DNA of 15,195 nucleotides from BS750m-G4 sp964472195 (GCA_964472195.1 CAYYJH010000068.1:1-15195), one strand, 5' to 3'; positions 6,733 to 12,924 are shown, counted from the stretch's first letter. Notes: a model not told the origin generated them from the sequence alone. Numbers and translations are program-made.

Positions 6733-8016
6733 TCAATCATCCCTTCTGCTCTCAAAGAACATCATTATACCTGCAAACAAAAATAAAAGTGCTGAAACAA
6801 TAAATGTAACACTTATCGAAAATAATTCCATTACAGCAAAACCAATAAAAGGACTAAAGATTCCCCTTATACCTGTAAGTGTTATATGGACTGCCTGATA
6901 ATTAGAAACCTCTGCAGCAGGTGCATAATAAATAGAACTTAGATTCCAGGATAATATAACCCCGCTCATGCTTATCCCAAAAATAAAAAATGTAATGAAT
7001 AACATCATATCATTTGAGAAAAATAAAAATCCGATGTTCAAATATTTTAGTAAAATTAAAAGCACTGGATATAAAACGAGAGAGGAAAAAACATAACCAC
7101 AAAACTTTGCAGGTTTACCAGAACCATGCATTTTTCCCATCAAAGGAGTGAAGATTATCATCGCAACATGGAATGCCAAGCCTTTTGCAATTGAAATAGG
7201 AGAATAATCGAAATTTAATTCCCGCACCAGGTATATCGGTATAGCTGGACTCGCAATCATAAGCGCCATGCCGTAAAAGAAGAAATTTCTTTCAAATCTA
7301 AAAAAAGGTTTATTAACTTTGAAGATTCTCTTTAGATTCCTAACAGGTAAAATTAAAATATCTTCTATTAACTTAAAAGATACACCAGCACCAAATTTTC
7401 TTACTCCCTTCATATAATCACCATTACTCGTCGACACTAATTTTGCCAGAATATATAGCGAAACGAAATCCGTAATACCTGCGAGCGGATAAAATATTTT
7501 GTATACTTTATAATCTACATCAAGCAACTGACCAAAGAGTGTAATTATCACAAGTAATACAATCGTGAAAAGACTGGATGCATAAGAATAGAGCTTGCTT
7601 CTGTTTTCCTCCGTATAATTATGTTTGTAAACCGTATTCCAGGTTGGTCTAATCATAGAATCTATATAGCTCATTACTGCTATGCAGAATATAAAAAACC
7701 CTGCATTTTCAAACAGAGGTATAAACAACAAGAAAATCTTACTAAGAGCAGCCATTATAATTATAGTCTTAGCAGGATTGTTTGAGCGGTTAATCATCTC
7801 AACGCCGTAGATAGAAAACAAAAATGCCGAGCTAGTGAGAAAAACAAGAAGTGTAATTTCGAAATTCGAAGCGAATAATGATTTCTTTAATATTATATCC
7901 TGAAGCAATAATGTTCCGAATGCAATTCCATGAAAGAATTGAGATATTAAGTGAAGACTGAATGTTCTTTTTTCAAGCGATAGGATATCTGGTGAGTGGT
8001 TGGACGATTTATTCAA
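6733..8016 (-). CDS. MFS-type transporter
   Basis: A 427-residue polytopic inner-membrane protein with about 12 hydrophobic segments in two halves. The central cytoplasmic loop (around 200-250) is rich in Lys, Arg and Phe. An MFS-like amphipathic signature RPTWNTVYKHNYTEENRSKLYSYASS lies between helices 4 and 5, and the second half has a corresponding GISMSGVILSWNLSSIYYAPAAEVSNYQAVHITLTGIRG. Gly/Pro-rich helix breaks around 'SPFIGFAVM' are also typical. The substrate cannot be told; no sugar-, drug- or vitamin-specific motif is recognised. It starts 18 nt after the RapZ-like gene stop on the same strand, so the two are probably co-transcribed. The distance to the TPP riboswitch unit and opposite strand give no basis for calling it a thiamine carrier. 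Confidence 0.85.
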   Translation of the reverse strand: MNKSSNHSPDILSLEKRTFSLHLISQFFHGIAFGTLLLQDIILKKSLFASNFEITLLVFLTSSAFLFSIYGVEMINRSNNPAKTIIIMAALSKIFLLFIPLFENAGFFIFCIAVMSYIDSMIRPTWNTVYKHNYTEENRSKLYSYASSLFTIVLLVIITLFGQLLDVDYKVYKIFYPLAGITDFVSLYILAKLVSTSNGDYMKGVRKFGAGVSFKLIEDILILPVRNLKRIFKVNKPFFRFERNFFFYGMALMIASPAIPIYLVRELNFDYSPISIAKGLAFHVAMIIFTPLMGKMHGSGKPAKFCGYVFSSLVLYPVLLILLKYLNIGFLFFSNDMMLFITFFIFGISMSGVILSWNLSSIYYAPAAEVSNYQAVHITLTGIRGIFSPFIGFAVMELFSISVTFIVSALLFLFAGIMMFFESRRDD

Positions 8017-8034
8017 TTAAGAAAAAATTTATCT

Positions 8035-8430
8035 TTATTCTAATTCAAGATGCCTGGTGTCAGTTATCACATTACTGTATTTTTGCTCGATATGTTCCTT
8101 AGTTTTTTCTGCTGCATAAACTGATCGGTGCTGACCACCTGTGCACCCGAACGAAATCATAAGGTCTGTAAATTTTCTTTCCAAGTAATTCTCTATCGAT
8201 GCATCAACTATTTTAAATACGTTTTCGAGAAAGTTGTTCATGGCGTTTTGAGATTTAAGAAATTTTATTACGGGTTCATCCATACCGTTATACTGTTTAT
8301 ACTCATCCCTTCTTCCGGGATTCTCAATGAATCTACAATCGAATACAAAACCACCGCAGTTTCCGGCCTTGTCTTCCGGAATTCCAGATAATTTATAGCT
8401 GAATGATGTAATCTTTACTAATAATGCCAT
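8035..8430 (-). CDS. Stand-alone RapZ C-terminal-domain protein
   Basis: 131 residues aligning with the C-terminal half of RapZ/YvcJ. Seen are VFDCRFIENPGR (29-40, the 'VFDVRFLPNP' motif), GMDEPVIKFL (49-58, 'GLDEPV'), SFGCTGGQHRSV (93-104, the near-invariant 'IGCTGGxHRSV') and a terminal TRH (125-127, in place of the usual HRD). In E. coli this half of RapZ binds glucosamine-6-phosphate and the small RNAs GlmY/GlmZ. Here the N-terminal P-loop kinase-like domain is absent, and the start (MALLVKITSFSYK) is already the beginning of the domain, so nothing appears lost by frameshift. Full-length RapZ is about 285 residues. It heads a minus-strand unit with the MFS gene 18 nt downstream. Whether it acts on RNA in this organism is unknown. 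Confidence 0.9.
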   Translation of the reverse strand: MALLVKITSFSYKLSGIPEDKAGNCGGFVFDCRFIENPGRRDEYKQYNGMDEPVIKFLKSQNAMNNFLENVFKIVDASIENYLERKFTDLMISFGCTGGQHRSVYAAEKTKEHIEQKYSNVITDTRHLELE

Positions 8431-8532
8431 TATTGTATGATTTTATACAAATAACATGATGTTCTCAATAATTGTAATATATCAAACTATACTTCCAATT
8501 TAAGTAGATAAATCAGACTACTTTTGTTAATA

Positions 8533-8558
8533 AAAAAGGGCTCTCTTTAAAAGAGCCC
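8533..8558 (-). terminator. Intrinsic terminator after the DUF4349-type lipoprotein gene
   Basis: On the minus strand GGGCTCTT...AAGAGAGCCC forms a stem (arms at 8552-8558 and 8538-8544, 7 bp plus A/T pairs) directly followed by TTTTTT. It lies about 50 nt past the stop of the lipoprotein gene and separates that gene from the RapZ-like operon. Confidence 0.85.
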
Positions 8559-8610
8559 CTTATCTAAACCATATAACAAATGAAATTGAAAGAACTATTG
8601 TGTAATATAA

Positions 8611-9567
8611 TTATGTCCCTTTGCTTGATGCAGCTTCTTTCTTTACTTTTCTTTTCTTTAACATTTTTCTTATTATCAAATATACAACAAACAGTATTGC
8701 TATAACGGGAAGTAATGCAACCAAAAGCATAATTAAACCACTTAGGACTTCTGTAAAACCTTTTAATCCCTTTTTGAATCCCTGACCAATTTCATAGAAG
8801 AAACCACCGCCGGAGGATGTTTCAAGTAATGATGGCTCGAACACAGAAACTGTAAGTGTGGAAAACTCAGCCTGGTTTCGCAAAAACCTCATCCTGCCCT
8901 CAGTACTCTCAATATTGTTTCTGACTGATGCAAGCTTTTCCTCAACTTCAACGATGTCAGTCAACCTTGCAGTCTTTTCGGAGAGTAATTTAAGCAGCCT
9001 TTGCTCAAGCTCACGTTGAGTCTTCTGTCTTGCTTCAAGATCGATATATTCCTCGGTTACATCCTGAGATGAAATATTTTGTGACATGACTTTTCCAAAT
9101 GATGCTATATCGGCAATCAAGGCATCGTATTTATCAGTAGGTACTCTTACAACTATTGTACCCTGTTTCTGTCCGCTTGTATTGAGTTTTGATGTGTTGT
9201 TTGATACAAACCCGCTGTGAATCCTGACTGTCTCTACGATTTTCCTTTCTGTCTCATCGAAATTATCAACTTCCAATCTCATGTTTCCTGTTCTGATAAT
9301 TAATCTGTCGAGCACCTGTATTTTCCCGGAGCCTTCCTGTTCGTTAGTTTGATAACTAACTGTTTTAGTTTTATCCTTTTCAAATTCTCCCGATCTTTTC
9401 TCCTCAGACTTTGGAGCATCCTGTGAACCCGATGTAGTTAAATCTTCTACTAAACCTTCAGGAACTTCCTCTTTAAAAGATGTTTTATCACTCTTATCAC
9501 CGCATCCGGCAAATAGAATTAATAATGCTATAATTAAAAAACTTTTATTGAACTTGAATTTTTTCAT
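8611..9567 (-). CDS. DUF4349-domain lipoprotein with coiled coil and C-terminal membrane helix
   Basis: A 318-residue envelope protein. The N-terminus MKKFKFNKSFLIIALLILFAGCG is a lipoprotein signal with lipobox Cys22. A low-complexity acidic/Ser/Lys linker follows (about 25-85). The DUF4349 core begins at DRLIIRTGNMRLEV (87-100) and includes HSGFVSNNTSKLN, GTIVVRVPTDKYDALIADIASFGKV and SQNISSQDVTEEYIDLEARQKTQ. A coiled coil runs through EQRLLKLLSEKTARLTDIVEVEEKLASVRNNIESTEGRMRFL. After AEFSTLTVSVFEP comes a membrane helix near 272-298 and a very basic tail. The role of the family is unknown. With both a lipid anchor and a C-terminal helix, it may bridge or scaffold membranes; this is inference. 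It has its own terminator downstream and a hairpin separating it from glnA upstream, so it is probably monocistronic. Confidence 0.9.
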   Translation of the reverse strand: MKKFKFNKSFLIIALLILFAGCGDKSDKTSFKEEVPEGLVEDLTTSGSQDAPKSEEKRSGEFEKDKTKTVSYQTNEQEGSGKIQVLDRLIIRTGNMRLEVDNFDETERKIVETVRIHSGFVSNNTSKLNTSGQKQGTIVVRVPTDKYDALIADIASFGKVMSQNISSQDVTEEYIDLEARQKTQRELEQRLLKLLSEKTARLTDIVEVEEKLASVRNNIESTEGRMRFLRNQAEFSTLTVSVFEPSLLETSSGGGFFYEIGQGFKKGLKGFTEVLSGLIMLLVALLPVIAILFVVYLIIRKMLKKRKVKKEAASSKGT

Positions 9568-9623
9568 GATAATTTTTTTCTTAATAATACTTCTTAAATA
9601 TAGTCATTGTTCCCGATAAAAGA

Positions 9624-9656
9624 ATCCCGCATCAAAATCACATTTTAAAGCGGGAT
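9624..9656 (-). terminator. Probable terminator after glnA
   Basis: ATCCCGC (9650-9656, read on the minus strand) pairs with GCGGGAT (9624-9630) over 7 bp, and an inner AAAAT/ATTTT pairing extends the hairpin. It is followed on the minus strand by TCTTTTATC, a weak T-tract. It sits 26 nt beyond the glnA stop. Confidence 0.6.
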
Positions 9657-9681
9657 AAATTTTAAAAATTTAAATTTCTTT

Positions 9682-11136
9682 TTACACTTCGTAGTATAAA
9701 TGGAATTCATATGGATGAGGTCTTAACTGCACTTCTTTTATTTCCTTATTCATCTTATAGTTTATCCATGTTCTAAGTAGCTCGTCCGAAAACGCACCAC
9801 CCTGTTTCAAATAATCATTATCTTTTTCAAGTTTATGGAGTGCCATCGTGAATGACTCAGGCGCTTGTTTAATTTTTTTCTTTTCCGCATCGCTTAAATG
9901 ATAAATATCTTTATCGAGTGGATCACCCGGTTCGATTTTATTAATTATACCATCGAGTCCAGCTAATAGCATTGCTGAAAACGCAAGATAAGGATTCGAT
10001 GTTCCGTCAGGACATCTGAATTCTATCCTTTTTGATTTTGGATCCTCATAATACATTGGTATTCTAACAGCAGCACTTCTGTTTCTCATGGAGTATACAA
10101 GGTTAACTGGTGCTTCATAACCGGGAACGAGTCTTTTATAGGAATTTGTAGTCGGATTAGTGAATGCAAGTATAGAAGGTGCATGTTCCAAAACACCTCC
10201 TATAAAATACAATGCAAGTTTACTTAAACCGGCATATTTATCACCGGCAAATAAAGGTTTATTATTTTTCCACAAGCTAACATGTGTGTGCATTCCGCAT
10301 CCATTATCACCGAAAATTGGTTTTGGCATGAACGTCGCTGTTTTACCGAATGACCTTGCTGTGTTTTTAACTATATATTTAAACATCTGGAGATTATCAG
10401 CACAATTCAGAAAAGAACAATACTTAAAATCGATTTCTGCTTGACCTGCTGTTGCAACTTCATGGTGCTGCATTTCAACTTTAATACCTGCATTTTCTAA
10501 ATGTTCAACCATCACGTTTCTTATATCATTCGTTGAATCAGAAGGCGGAACAGGAAAATACCCTTCTTTAATCCTTATCTTGTGCCCCAGATTTGCTTCC
10601 TTCTCACTTCCAGCATTCCAGAATCCCTCACGTGAATCTATCCTGAACCAGCTTTCATACTCGTTTATGTTATATGCAACATGATCAAGAATGAAAAATT
10701 CTGCCTCAGGTCCAAAGTATGCGACATCCGCAATCCCTGTTGACTCCATATATTCAATAGTCTTCTTGGTAACATATCTTGGATCGTGATCGTAAGGCTC
10801 TTTTGTGATAGGGTCGAGTATATCACAAACAATACTCATGTTTTTTGTCTGCATAAACGGGTCCACCCTCGCAGTTTCAGGATCCGGTATTACAAGCATG
10901 TCCGATTCATTGATAGCTTTCCAACCCCTGATAGAAGATCCATCGAAACCGTATCCTTCATAGAAACCTCCTTCATTTAATTGCGATACCGGGATTGAAA
11001 AATGCTGCCATTGTCCTGGTAGGTCAGTAAATCGAAAATCGATCATTTTTATTTCTTTTTCTTTGATCAATTTAAATACATCGTTGATCTTTTTAAGTTT
11101 ATCTTTTTCTTTCTCTACTGAATTTTTTTTCTGCAT
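9682..11136 (-). CDS. glnA: Glutamine synthetase, class I
   Basis: ATP-dependent condensation of ammonia and glutamate to glutamine, normally a cytosolic dodecamer. The 484 residues are slightly longer than E. coli GlnA (469) because of a Lys-rich N-terminal extension (MQKKNSVEKEKDKLKK). Landmarks in order: MIDFRFTDLPGQWQH, YGFDGSSIRGW, the metal-binding FGPEAEFFILD, and GYFPVPPSDS. Then HHEVATAGQAEIDFKY, GCGMHTHVSLW with the active-site His, the latch region NSYKRLVPGYEAPVN, NRSAAVRIP, and RIEFRCPDGTSNPYLAFSAML. Tyr412 in KDIYHLSD lies where GSI-beta enzymes are adenylylated by GlnE, so covalent control is possible. No glnE is in the window. The gene is read in the same direction as the upstream Lrp/AsnC gene, but a transposase unit now separates them. 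No clear promoter was found in the 22 nt before the 72-bp repeat; the leader is A/T rich. Confidence 0.97.
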   Translation of the reverse strand: MQKKNSVEKEKDKLKKINDVFKLIKEKEIKMIDFRFTDLPGQWQHFSIPVSQLNEGGFYEGYGFDGSSIRGWKAINESDMLVIPDPETARVDPFMQTKNMSIVCDILDPITKEPYDHDPRYVTKKTIEYMESTGIADVAYFGPEAEFFILDHVAYNINEYESWFRIDSREGFWNAGSEKEANLGHKIRIKEGYFPVPPSDSTNDIRNVMVEHLENAGIKVEMQHHEVATAGQAEIDFKYCSFLNCADNLQMFKYIVKNTARSFGKTATFMPKPIFGDNGCGMHTHVSLWKNNKPLFAGDKYAGLSKLALYFIGGVLEHAPSILAFTNPTTNSYKRLVPGYEAPVNLVYSMRNRSAAVRIPMYYEDPKSKRIEFRCPDGTSNPYLAFSAMLLAGLDGIINKIEPGDPLDKDIYHLSDAEKKKIKQAPESFTMALHKLEKDNDYLKQGGAFSDELLRTWINYKMNKEIKEVQLRPHPYEFHLYYEV

Positions 11137-11158
11137 TTATTATAAAGTTTAGTTTGTA

Positions 11159-11230
11159 AAATATTTTTCTTTATTTTTTTAAACTTAAATTCGTCGTTTC
11201 TTTTAAGGTTGATAGAACAATACTTGTCTT
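11159..11230. repeat. 72-bp direct repeat, copy 1 (duplicated lrp 3' end)
   Basis: Identical base for base to 11970-12041. In minus-strand reading it carries a copy of the last 20 codons and stop of the Lrp/AsnC gene (11171-11230) plus 12 nt of its downstream flank. It is now orphaned just upstream of glnA and cannot be translated as part of a regulator. It bounds the transposase block on the glnA side. Confidence 0.95.
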
Positions 11231-11259
11231 TACTTGTTCCCAACCTCCAGGTTGGGAAC
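11229..11259 (+). repeat. REP hairpin R1 of the RAYT unit
   Basis: TTTACTT leads into a perfect 11-bp palindrome: arm GTTCCCAACCT (11236-11246), CC, arm AGGTTGGGAAC (11249-11259). The 31 bp 11229-11259 are identical to 11931-11961 in the same orientation. It is preceded by ACTT, a flank shared with R2 and with R3 in the opposite orientation. Confidence 0.9.
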
Positions 11260-11270
11260 AGTGCTACTGC

Positions 11271-11286
11271 TGAACCTCCGGGTTCA
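11271..11286. repeat. Short REP-like hairpin R4
   Basis: TGAACC (11271-11276), loop TCCG, GGTTCA (11281-11286). It shares the AACCTCC-GGTT core with R1/R2 and lies 7 nt past the transposase stop. Confidence 0.65.
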
Positions 11287-11293
11287 ATCATTC

Positions 11294-11827
11294 TCAAACT
11301 AATCTCTCAATATCAATTTCCCCTTTCTCCTCTAAATAATAATCAGTTGCTGAACTATATCTCCAGTATTCAGGCTTATTAACAAATCCCCTCTTAACTG
11401 GATTATTATGAATATATTCACTTTTTTGTTTCAAGACTATATCTGTTTCAATTAATTTTGGATAAAATCCTTCTTGCCAAAGTTGATATTTACTTCTAAC
11501 TTTATATCTTTTCTTGAAGAATGAAAGCTGATTTAGAAGCCATTCCTTTTTATCAATCGTAAGTTGATTTATAACCTCTTTAGCAGCATAAGATTTTATT
11601 GATGCAATTATTTTAGATAAATTTTTACTGGATATTATTAAATGGAAATGATTATCAAGAATCACATAACAATATATTTTTAGATCACTATTTGTCTGAT
11701 GGAATTTAATAGTGTTTATAATAATATCAAAATATTTTTCATTTGTAAACACCGGTATCCATTCTATAGTTGTAGATGTAATAAAGTAAATACTTTCATC
11801 ATTTATTATTTTATATCGGCTTCTCAT
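11294..11827 (-). CDS. REP-associated tyrosine transposase (IS200-like, RAYT)
   Basis: A 177-residue single-strand DNA endonuclease of the Y1/HUH type, expected to nick and join at REP hairpins. It begins MRSRYKIINDESIYFITSTTIEWIPVF, the characteristic RAYT N-terminus. The HUH metal site is His60-Phe-His62 in LDNHFHLIIS, and the candidate nucleophile is Tyr138 in EYIHNNPVKRGFV. LWQEGFYPKLI (about 116-126) and the terminal EYWRYSSATDY (153-163) are also family-typical. The frame stays open for 20 more codons upstream (to 11887), but that part is encoded by hairpins R3 and R5 and has no family similarity, so I place the start at 11827. All catalytic residues are present, so the enzyme may be active. 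REP hairpins lie close on both sides. Confidence 0.9.
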   Translation of the reverse strand: MRSRYKIINDESIYFITSTTIEWIPVFTNEKYFDIIINTIKFHQTNSDLKIYCYVILDNHFHLIISSKNLSKIIASIKSYAAKEVINQLTIDKKEWLLNQLSFFKKRYKVRSKYQLWQEGFYPKLIETDIVLKQKSEYIHNNPVKRGFVNKPEYWRYSSATDYYLEEKGEIDIERLV

Positions 11828-11834
11828 GTTTTTT

Positions 11835-11851
11835 GTAAACCTGAGGTTTAC
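11835..11851. repeat. Hairpin R5 just upstream of the transposase start
   Basis: A 17-bp palindrome: GTAAACCT (11835-11842), G, AGGTTTAC (11844-11851). It lies only 7 nt before the transposase ATG, so it could hide the start region in mRNA as well as act as a REP. Confidence 0.65.
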
Positions 11852-11861
11852 TATCAATTGT

Positions 11862-11885
11862 GTTCCAAAGCTGGAGCTTTGGAAC
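11862..11885 (-). repeat. REP hairpin R3, inverted variant
   Basis: A perfect 11-bp palindrome: GTTCCAAAGCT (11862-11872), GG, AGCTTTGGAAC (11875-11885). Read on the minus strand it is preceded by ACTT and has CTCCAG in the centre, like R1 and R2. It is therefore the same repeat family in the opposite orientation, with compensated stem changes. Confidence 0.85.
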
Positions 11886-11930
11886 AAGTGAGTTATAATT
11901 TGTAAAATGTTTTTCTTAAATTCAAATTCT

Positions 11931-11961
11931 TTTACTTGTTCCCAACCTCCAGGTTGGGAAC
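11931..11961 (+). repeat. REP hairpin R2 of the RAYT unit
   Basis: Identical to R1 over 31 bp, same orientation: palindrome arms GTTCCCAACCT (11938-11948) and AGGTTGGGAAC (11951-11961). It marks the lrp-side edge of the block and is separated from the 72-bp repeat copy 2 by 8 nt (GAAGTTAG). Confidence 0.9.
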
Positions 11962-11969
11962 GAAGTTAG

Positions 11970-12041
11970 AAATATTTTTCTTTATTTTTTTAAACTTAAA
12001 TTCGTCGTTTCTTTTAAGGTTGATAGAACAATACTTGTCTT
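11970..12041. repeat. 72-bp direct repeat, copy 2 (genuine lrp 3' end)
   Basis: Exact copy of 11159-11230. This copy is continuous with the lrp reading frame and contains its last 20 codons, its stop (11982-11984) and 12 nt beyond. It is therefore the original, or the reconstituted, end of the gene. Confidence 0.95.
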
Positions 12042-12413
12042 CGATGACTTAACACCAGGCCATGACTGAATCTTTGATAAAAGTCTTTCGAGTGTTGTTG
12101 TGTTCTCTGTTCTAATCTTTAACATATGAGAGCCATCACCCGTTATTGAATGACATTCGAGAATTTCTTTTTCTTTCAAGCAGTGCTCTACTATCTGTTT
12201 ATAATGTTTCGAGGATTCACTGATTACGGAAATGAAACATGTAATATCCTGTTTCAATTTCTTAGGATTCAAAATTGCTGTATATGATTTTATATAATTA
12301 TAAGATTCTAACTTGGAAATCCTGTCAATAGTTGAAGGAAGAGAAAGCCCGATTTTTTCAGCAAGCTCATTTTTTTTAATGTGAGAATCCTTCTGGAGTT
12401 CGGTCAATATCAC
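11982..12413 (-). CDS. Lrp/AsnC-family transcriptional regulator
   Basis: A DNA-binding regulator of amino-acid or nitrogen metabolism, usually an octamer or dimer sensing an amino acid. From GTG 12413 it has 143 residues: a winged helix-turn-helix (KKNELAEKIGLSLPSTIDRISKLESYNYIKSYTAILNPKKL) and then the RAM/AsnC ligand-binding domain (CFISVISESSKHYKQIVEHCLKEKEILECHSITGDGSHMLKIRTENTTTLERLLSKIQSWPGVKSSKTSIVLS). The start is doubtful. The upstream codons 12414-12452 encode a 13-residue stretch ending LRLDDIDYV, the normal first helix of this family. Yet no ATG, GTG or TTG occurs between the in-frame stop at 12471-12473 and 12413. An ATT at 12465-12467 is a possible non-standard start. It lies upstream of glnA in the same direction. 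Two dyads upstream may be its own operators. Confidence 0.9.
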   Translation of the reverse strand: MILTELQKDSHIKKNELAEKIGLSLPSTIDRISKLESYNYIKSYTAILNPKKLKQDITCFISVISESSKHYKQIVEHCLKEKEILECHSITGDGSHMLKIRTENTTTLERLLSKIQSWPGVKSSKTSIVLSTLKETTNLSLKK

Positions 12414-12464
12414 ATAATCTATATCATCAAGCCTTAAATCATCTGTATGTTTTGTATAACGAGT

Positions 12465-12487
12465 AATACCTTATTTATTTAGGTTAT
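12465..12487. promoter_or_regulatory. Candidate operator dyad 1 upstream of lrp
   Basis: AATACCT (12465-12471), nine A/T bases, AGGTTAT (12481-12487): an imperfect version of dyad 2 with the same ACCT-N9-AGGT core. Its centre (12476) is 31 bp from that of dyad 2, close to three helical turns. It overlaps the 5' codons of the extended lrp frame. Confidence 0.5.
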
Positions 12488-12495
12488 TATAAATT

Positions 12496-12518
12496 ATTAC
12501 CTAACAAATTAAGGTAAT
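12496..12518. promoter_or_regulatory. Candidate operator dyad 2 overlapping the lrp promoter
   Basis: A perfect 7-bp inverted repeat ATTACCT (12496-12502), nine-base spacer, AGGTAAT (12512-12518). It covers the -10 hexamer and the expected start point of the minus-strand lrp promoter, the usual position for a repressor. Autoregulation by the Lrp/AsnC protein is the simplest reading, as many family members control their own gene. Confidence 0.55.
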
Positions 12519-12534
12519 TGCTTTAAATAGTCAA
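12506..12534 (-). promoter_or_regulatory. Promoter of the lrp gene
   Basis: In minus-strand orientation TTGACT (12529-12534) and TAATTT (12506-12511) are separated by exactly 17 nt, a good sigma70-like arrangement. The same -10 region reads TTAATTTG, near the Bacteroidetes TAnnTTTG element. Transcription would start near 12499, inside dyad 2. Confidence 0.55.
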
Positions 12535-12560
12535 GTATATTCAGATATATTTCTGCGTTG

Positions 12561-12570
12561 TATAATTTTA
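12561..12570 (+). promoter_or_regulatory. Candidate promoter -10 for the small membrane protein gene
   Basis: TATAATTTTA contains a perfect TATAAT and also TAATTTTA, one base from TAnnTTTG. The -35 region 17 nt upstream (TATTCA) is weak. The start point would be around 12574-12578, about 28 nt before the ATG. Confidence 0.4.
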
Positions 12571-12603
12571 CATCCGTGCATAAATTTCTTAAAAAAGAAT
12601 AAA

Positions 12604-12924
12604 ATGAAAATACATCAGGTGATGGTCTTTAACGCGATAGTGCTTATTATTATCGGCACTTATGGTTATGTAATTTCCGGGAGTTTAACAGCATTGATTG
12701 CACCCGCCATAGGTGTCTTATTAATATTGCTTGCACTCCCAGTCAAAAGCGGAAAGGGTGCTGCGGCAACTGTTGGGTCTGTGGTAACTGGTATTACAAC
12801 TATAATCTTTTTTATAATAGGATTTATAAGAGGTAATTCGCTTATTATCATTATGGCAGTCGTATCCCTGGCAGCAGTAATATTCTACGTTTCAAATTCT
12901 GTGAGACAGAAATCACAGGAATAA
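12604..12924 (+). CDS. Small four-helix membrane protein, unknown function
   Basis: 106 residues, almost entirely hydrophobic, with four helices at about 8-25, 28-46, 56-74 and 79-96. Gly/Ala-rich turns separate them (LPVKSGKGAAATVGSVVTG) and a short polar tail (NSVRQKSQE) follows. The layout is reminiscent of TMEM14/UPF0136-like small membrane proteins, but similarity is not strong enough to name the family. It is divergent from the lrp gene, sharing a 190-bp intergenic region that contains two dyads, so it could be under the same regulator. No good Shine-Dalgarno; an A-rich AAAAAAGAAT precedes the ATG. Confidence 0.75.
   Translation: MKIHQVMVFNAIVLIIIGTYGYVISGSLTALIAPAIGVLLILLALPVKSGKGAAATVGSVVTGITTIIFFIIGFIRGNSLIIIMAVVSLAAVIFYVSNSVRQKSQE

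Larger units (their letters stand above)
11231..11969. mobile_element. RAYT unit: REP-associated tyrosine transposase with five flanking hairpins
   Basis: A 739-bp block between two exact 72-bp direct repeats. It holds one IS200-like HUH/Y1 transposase gene (11294-11827) and five hairpins: R1 and R4 downstream of the gene, R5, R3 and R2 upstream. R1 and R2 are identical and directly oriented and sit at the two outer edges; R3 is a diverged copy in the opposite orientation. The outer palindromes and single transposase without IS ends fit a domesticated-type RAYT/REP system and not a standard insertion sequence. The block separates the lrp gene from glnA. The long duplication is not a known product of IS200/IS605-type transposition, which leaves no target duplication. 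Confidence 0.8.

Noticed and set aside
6733..8016. MFS protein as the inner-membrane thiamine carrier paired with the TonB receptor
   Set aside because: It is on the opposite strand, has no TPP riboswitch, and is linked instead to a RapZ-C gene; no specificity motif supports the idea.
11115..11297. 60-codon minus-strand ORF overlapping the glnA start
   Set aside because: It runs through hairpins R4 and R1 and the orphan 72-bp repeat in a frame different from that of lrp, so its translation is incidental.
11828..11887. Longer transposase start at 11887
   Set aside because: The extra 20 residues are encoded by hairpins R3 and R5 and do not resemble RAYT N-termini; the family-typical MRSRYKI starts at 11827.
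11229..11961. CRISPR array considered because of repeated palindromes
   Set aside because: Only two identical copies, about 700 bp apart with a transposase gene between, and no regular spacers or cas genes.
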